This document shows, in pieces, positions 59,361 to 64,000 of a DNA stretch of 64,000 bases. This DNA comes from Mercurialis annua. Its lineage: Eukaryota; Streptophyta; Magnoliopsida; Malpighiales; Euphorbiaceae. The stretch spans positions 40,453,001 through 40,517,000 of the forward strand of contig NC_065577.1 in assembly GCF_937616625.2 (NCBI RefSeq), given 5' to 3'. Below the pieces are notes generated by a model. That model saw nothing but the letters and a program-made list of their open reading frames with translations, did not search any database and was not told where the DNA came from. Each line of letters opens with the position of its first letter. The stretch's first letter is position 1. Made by a program: the position numbers and the translations under genes.

Positions 59361-61978
59361 ACAAGACAGTAATAAAAAGCATAACAACAGGACACTAACC
59401 TTTTGCATATCAGTTATCAGTGTTAGATTGCTTCCATCTCCAAGATCAAGATCACTAACCAGGTGTTTCAAAAACCACACCCAAGTAGCTTTGCTTTCTG
59501 ATTTCACCACTGCCCAAGCAATAGGGAATCTTTGATTGTTGCCATCCCTTCCAACTGCAGTAAGCAACTCCCCTTTGCAAACTGTCTTCAAAAAACAGCC
59601 ATCAAGTCCAATCACAGGCCTGCATCCAGCCTTCCACCCTTTCTTCAAAGCATCAAAGCAAATATAGATAGCTCCAAACTGGTTTGTGTTACCATCAGTC
59701 AAGAGGTCAACTGTTGTTCCAGGGTTGGTTGCCAGTAGTTCTTCTCTGTAATCCCACAGCAAACCATACTCCTCCAGATAATCACCTTCTAACTCTTCTA
59801 GCAGAATTCTCTTCACCCTCTTGCATTTGATGTCAGTCACATCAATCTTCAACTCCCTCATTGCCCTTGCTTTTAACTCCTTGGACTTCAAGTGGCTGAA
59901 ACTTGGCTTTGTAGTTTTCCCTAAGCTTGTTTCTTGCTTGGATCAGTTCTTCATCCCCCACATCTGAGAAATAATCCATCTCATTTGTATAGTCAAAATC
60001 CTCCTCACCACTGCTCAGCTGTTCCTCATCATCCACATTATGAGTGATTTCTCTTCTTTCACATAGATGTGCCCACTTTGAAACCTTCCTCTTCCCCTTG
60101 TCAGTAATTGCAGTCTTGCTCCTAGCTGCAGTCTTCTGCTTTTTCTTCCTCTTATTATTTTTTGGGGCTTCTGCAGGTTTCTGCATACCCTCATTTGGTG
60201 CTCCACTGCCTGTTGCAGCTCTCTGCAATCCTTCTTCACTCACCACCTCATTTGTAAAGTTCTCAAGCCACTCCATATCAAACATGTGGGCAGCTTCCCC
60301 AGCCATGTTATCTTCCCAAGTAGCCCAATCTTCTACTAAACCTTCAACTTGCTCCTCAGGTACTGGATCATTTAACCCTTCCTCAGCTACTGGGTCATTT
60401 AACACCCCCTCATCTACTAGATCATCTAACCCCCCCTCAGCTGCAGGTTCATTTAACCCCTCCTCCTCAAATTGATCATCTACTGGATCATTTAACCCCC
60501 CCTCAGCTGCAGGTTCATTTAACCCCTCCTCAAATTGATCATTTAACCCCTCATTTTCCCCCTCTACAATAGGATCATTTAACCCCTCCTTAACTGGATC
60601 ATTTCCCCCCTCCTTAACTGGATCATTTCCCCCCTCCAAAACAGGATCAGTTCCACCCTCCAAAACAGGATCAGTTGCCCCCTCTATATCCAATCCCTCA
60701 TCCCCTCTATCTGAACTGCCCTCATCCTTTCTCCATTCTAACAGCAACACCTTAGATTTAGTCTCACATAGAAACTTTGGTTGATCTATACTATGATCTA
60801 AAAACACAGCCAATGTTGCAGACCCCATCTCCTCACCCTGTCCTATCAAAGTCTTCACACATCTATCAAAATTTTCATCCAAAAGTGCTTTAACATCCTC
60901 ATGCATTACACCTCCAGTTGGTAGCCAAAACATTTTAGGGATATGCCCATACCCTAAACTCCTAACTATGCCACACAACACACCATAAGTTATATCTTGA
61001 GCATCTTTAAAAGTCTGCCTATAATACTTTCCCCCACTATATCTTAATTCAGGATCACATATAAATATCCCTCCATGCTTAATTTTCAGACAAACCTCTA
61101 TTTTGCAATCAAACATTTCCATCATTCTGCCATCAAAGAAATCATACCAAAACATTAAACCAAACAAAACTAACATACACACAGACAGCAACAACCCAAC
61201 ATTCAACCTTTTCTTAAAGTGGAAAACACACAGCATTTCAAAACCAGACAGAAAATCAAAAAAAAATTAACCTAAACATACAACAACATAGAAACAGCAA
61301 ACATGCCAAAATCCAATAATCACATATCAGATAACATATTAAACACCAAAAACAGACAACTGATGAAACAACCCCATTACAACAAAAAATCATGGAAAAA
61401 AAAACCACCCATTAATAACAATGCAAGAGGGTATTCAAGTTCAGAAACTACATACCTACGAAATTCATCCGACACCATTTTTGCCGGTTCCACCAGAATG
61501 ACGTGTGCTCAAAAAAATCCAATGCCTCCATGCTACTGACGATATCAAGACAGGATCAAGCAAATTACACTTCAAAATGGTCGAAGTCAGAAGAGTAAGG
61601 CTTTAATTTGAAGGAATTGAAAACCCTAAATTTTTCTCACAACAGTTGAACGTTGGAGAAGACGAAGACGAAGGAAAATCAGAAGAAAAGAAAGAAAAGA
61701 AAATAACGGGAAAATAATTAATTGTGTCTTAATTTTGGCGGTTGGAAGATTAATTAGATTTAATCTTGCATGTTTTCAGCCACGTGGCATCACCAGGGGC
61801 CCCAGAAATAATTCACTCTCTTTTATCAGCGAGTGAATCACAAACGAGCGAGGAGGGGGTGTTTTGAACCGGTTTGGACAAGTTCAGGGTAAAAGTGATC
61901 CTGTTTCGCTAATTTGGACGTTTTGGATACTTTATGCCAACTTCAGGGGGCAAAATGATCCTTCGTTCAAAGAGAAAT

Positions 61979-64000
61979 CCATGCATTCTTTCATCATTTT
62001 TTTTTCCACGTACTGTTGCCCATCCTTTATGGTTTTATTAATTGGGCTATTCATTAATTGGGCTAATTCTTATTTAGTCTTGGCCATAATTGTGCGTGAT
62101 TCAATATTAGAAAATTTATCAACATCTGCTCTTTCATTCAATTTTTCAGCAGCACGCAACTTAGTTATTTCCATATTTTTAGGTCTTTTTAATACCGATT
62201 TAAACCCTAATTCATACAACATATTCTTTAAACCCTAGCCGTCATTATACCCTGGAATCTCCTGAAGAAAACGTAGTAAATCCTCTTCAAAAATCTGCCG
62301 TTCAGTAAGTTTCCTTAGGCTTGAATATTTCAGTTTTGCTTAATATCGACACCTTAGTTCGTAAGTGATAACTCTCTCGTTTTAGCTCCAAATTTCGTTC
62401 CGTTTGATTCCTGAGATTGTAGACTCAGCCATCTACAAGTCCGAGCTTAGTTTTCACACAACGGTACGTTATCTTTCTCGTAATTGCTGTAACCGTTGCC
62501 GCGTTTATGAAATTCTGTTTTTGAGTTTTAAATCGACCTCTTGGGATTTCAATTCGTTTGGCAGCCGTTCGGAGGTCGAAATCAATTCCGTTCATTCCCC
62601 GTGAAAGTAGACTCACGCCTCTACGTTTCAACAATTTCCTCTTGTCAAACGGTACGTAAACGAACCCGTATCAATCGTCGCCGTTTTACCGCTTTTAATA
62701 GTTCTTAACTGTGAGTGTTAATTGGTTGTTGCCGATGGGTTTTTACTCTTTGATCTTGATAATTTGGATACTCTATTGACTATAATTCCTTGGTTACGGG
62801 TTGTTAATCATTAAGCCTTAACTTGTGATTGTCGTCGTCGTCTCTTAGTGTTTATGTGTTATTGATTTTCGATGGTTTTAAAGTTATTATCAATCGTTTC
62901 TTTTAGTTCGGCTCCTATCTTTTTTGCGATGGCATGATTGAGGTGATGTTCTTCATTGCTTGATTTTGTATTCTTGGTGGTTATTTGTTAACTGGGTTGA
63001 TTTTGGAAGCTTTGAATTCATGATTGTTTGATATTGAAGTTTCTGGGTTGTGTGTTGAAAATGGCGGGATAGTGTTTGAATTAAAGAAGAAGGAGAAAGT
63101 GATAAGTTAGTTCCAGTGGCTTTCTTAGCATTCATAATCATATTTTGTTGGGTTATTAATATTAGAAGATATGATTAAATTTTGAATTGTTGGTTATGAG
63201 AGGTTGGTGGGTTTCGTATCTGCTACAATGAAATTGTTTTGTTTCAAATGATTGCAAATGGTGGCTAAAAGGCAAGAATGATCCTTAAGTGATTTTGTTT
63301 TAAACCTATTGATTCTTTAAGTTAAATATTATCTATGGGTTATTTGATTTTGATTTTGATTTTAACTTGGGGATTTCATTTTAAATAGAAAGTTTTGATA
63401 ATATTTTTAAAATCTAAAAATAATATCTGGTTCATTTATAATTAAATTAATAATAATTATTATTAATATAAATGACAAAATGGATATTATTATTTCGAGA
63501 TTTTGGCTTAGAGTTCCAATTTGATTAAATTTTTAATTTTGCTTTTAATTGTTTATTAAATTATTTTAGTAAAGTAAATTGCCGGTAATATTTAATTACT
63601 TGAGTTTCAAGCTATTGAGTTCTATTTTGATATTAATTAATATTTTATTTAATATTAATTATAAACTGTGGTTTATAAACTCTGGAATATTAGTTGGGTC
63701 GGTTTGGATTTGGGTCACCGACATGTGGGTTTAGCTTGGTAGTTTTGAAAAACTCGGCTAACCCACTATTTGAGGAATTGATTTTATTTATCAATTAAGT
63801 ATTATTTTAATAATATTTTCGGATTGGATTTAAGTGCGAACTCAATAGTCTTGAATTAATTTACGGCATTACAATTTATTTGAGAATTGTGTTTCTCTGT
63901 GATTTATCTGGTTATTAATTGTGCTAGTCCTATGTGGTGTCTAGTGATCTTAGAGTTAGGGGTCGTACGGATTTTAACCTATTTATTATTTTAGACCCGT
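61979..64000. other. Unassigned, possible retroelement leader or 5' UTR
   Basis: After the MULE-C target duplication the sequence has a pyrimidine-rich leader with AAACCCTAGCCGTC (~62230), then paired GGTACGT(T/A)A and CGTT(C/T)..AGGTCGAAATC segments with possible GT donors. From ~62660 to the end it is AT-rich and non-coding. No open frame longer than ~125 codons and no recognisable domain. It may be the interior of the element that starts near 55345 or a long 5' UTR/intron of a gene beyond the right edge. Confidence 0.3.

Larger units (their letters stand above)
57226..61478 (-). pseudogene. MULE transposase (MULE-C), disabled
   Basis: The recognisable exons are 61456-61478, ~59400-61126, 58203-59213, 57882-58049 and 57226-57798. 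An N-terminal PB1-like domain and acidic repeats (GLNDPVAEEGLNDPV) are followed directly by the pre-DDE helix (KELKARAMRELKID). The MuDR DNA-binding domain expected between is missing, and the frame shifts at ~59893. The DDE core is otherwise present (Asp in GLDGCFLKT, Asp in ITDMQKG, Glu in NNMCESFNG). At 59172-59174 TAA replaces the Glu codon of PEAEHR. SWIM finger CTCRAWDLTGIPCPHAIC is intact, but the knuckle reads CSYFHSKGHNARGC, lacking its second Cys. A Gln/Pro-rich tail ends it. At least a deletion, a nonsense change and a lost zinc ligand make it inactive. Confidence 0.85.
55915..61968 (-). mobile_element. MULE-C: Mutator-like transposon, transposase dead
   Basis: 6054 bp with a 10-bp target duplication AAAGAGAAAT (55905-55914 and 61969-61978). 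The ~92-bp inverted ends at 55915-56006 and 61877-61968 start GAACGAAGGATCATTTTGCC and differ by about three bases. Two genes converge: an intact GRF zinc-finger gene from the left end and a transposase from the right end with several disabling lesions. It is probably non-autonomous now; the near-identical ends suggest fairly recent movement, perhaps in trans. Confidence 0.92.

Overview
Plant nuclear DNA, almost certainly from a eudicot. It is AT-rich, with intron-split genes using GT/AG borders, and plant-specific families: ARMADILLO REPEAT ONLY (ARO), a TOPP-type PP1 phosphatase, the LIM peptidase DAR2, a plant HSR4/ASD-type AAA-ATPase, and MULE transposons. I cannot name the species. Exon borders were read by eye from splice sites, conserved phase and family similarity; there is no transcript evidence.

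Layout. 0-3 kb: gene-free DNA with foldback elements. 3-22 kb: a tandem array built from a convergent two-gene unit, ARO (+) facing PP1 (-). It holds ARO copy 1 (broken, 6545-8830), copy 2 (11393-13468) and copy 3 (15333-17702, with an Asp/His-rich repeat insert). Between and around them lie a PP1-like gene with altered active-site residues and a duplicated N-terminal exon (3054-5270), two PP1 wrecks (10291-10590 and 13912-14880) and one normal PP1 gene (20345-22226). 22-27 kb: gene-poor, with a perfect MITE and a CACTA-like remnant. 27-62 kb: three Mutator-like elements with target-site duplications (TSDs). MULE-A is 27094-32728 with a 10-bp TSD and an intact 5-exon transposase. MULE-B is 37959-47198 with a 9-bp TSD, nearly identical 336/338-bp inverted ends and four genes. 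MULE-C is 55915-61968 with a 10-bp TSD, a dead transposase and an intact GRF zinc-finger gene. Between B and C sit two ordinary host genes, DAR2 (47766-52162, +) and an AAA-ATPase (52608-54104, -).

The most unusual content is MULE-B. Its two outer genes read inward from the inverted ends, as in maize MuDR: a 1201-aa transposase from the right, and from the left a short protein that keeps only the transposase's N-terminal PB1-like domain and acidic repeats. Between them are a complete SINA-type RING E3 ligase gene and a GRF zinc-finger/coiled-coil protein with a hydrophobic tail. MULE-C, a different family, carries its own GRF zinc-finger protein with a clear C-terminal membrane anchor. GRF-plus-anchor proteins therefore recur as MULE cargo here. 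Both elements also carry extra internal copies of the short motifs that make up their terminal repeats, placed in introns and between genes. The MULE-B insertion site is confirmed internally, because it interrupts the second copy of a ~376-bp tandem repeat whose first copy preserves the empty site.
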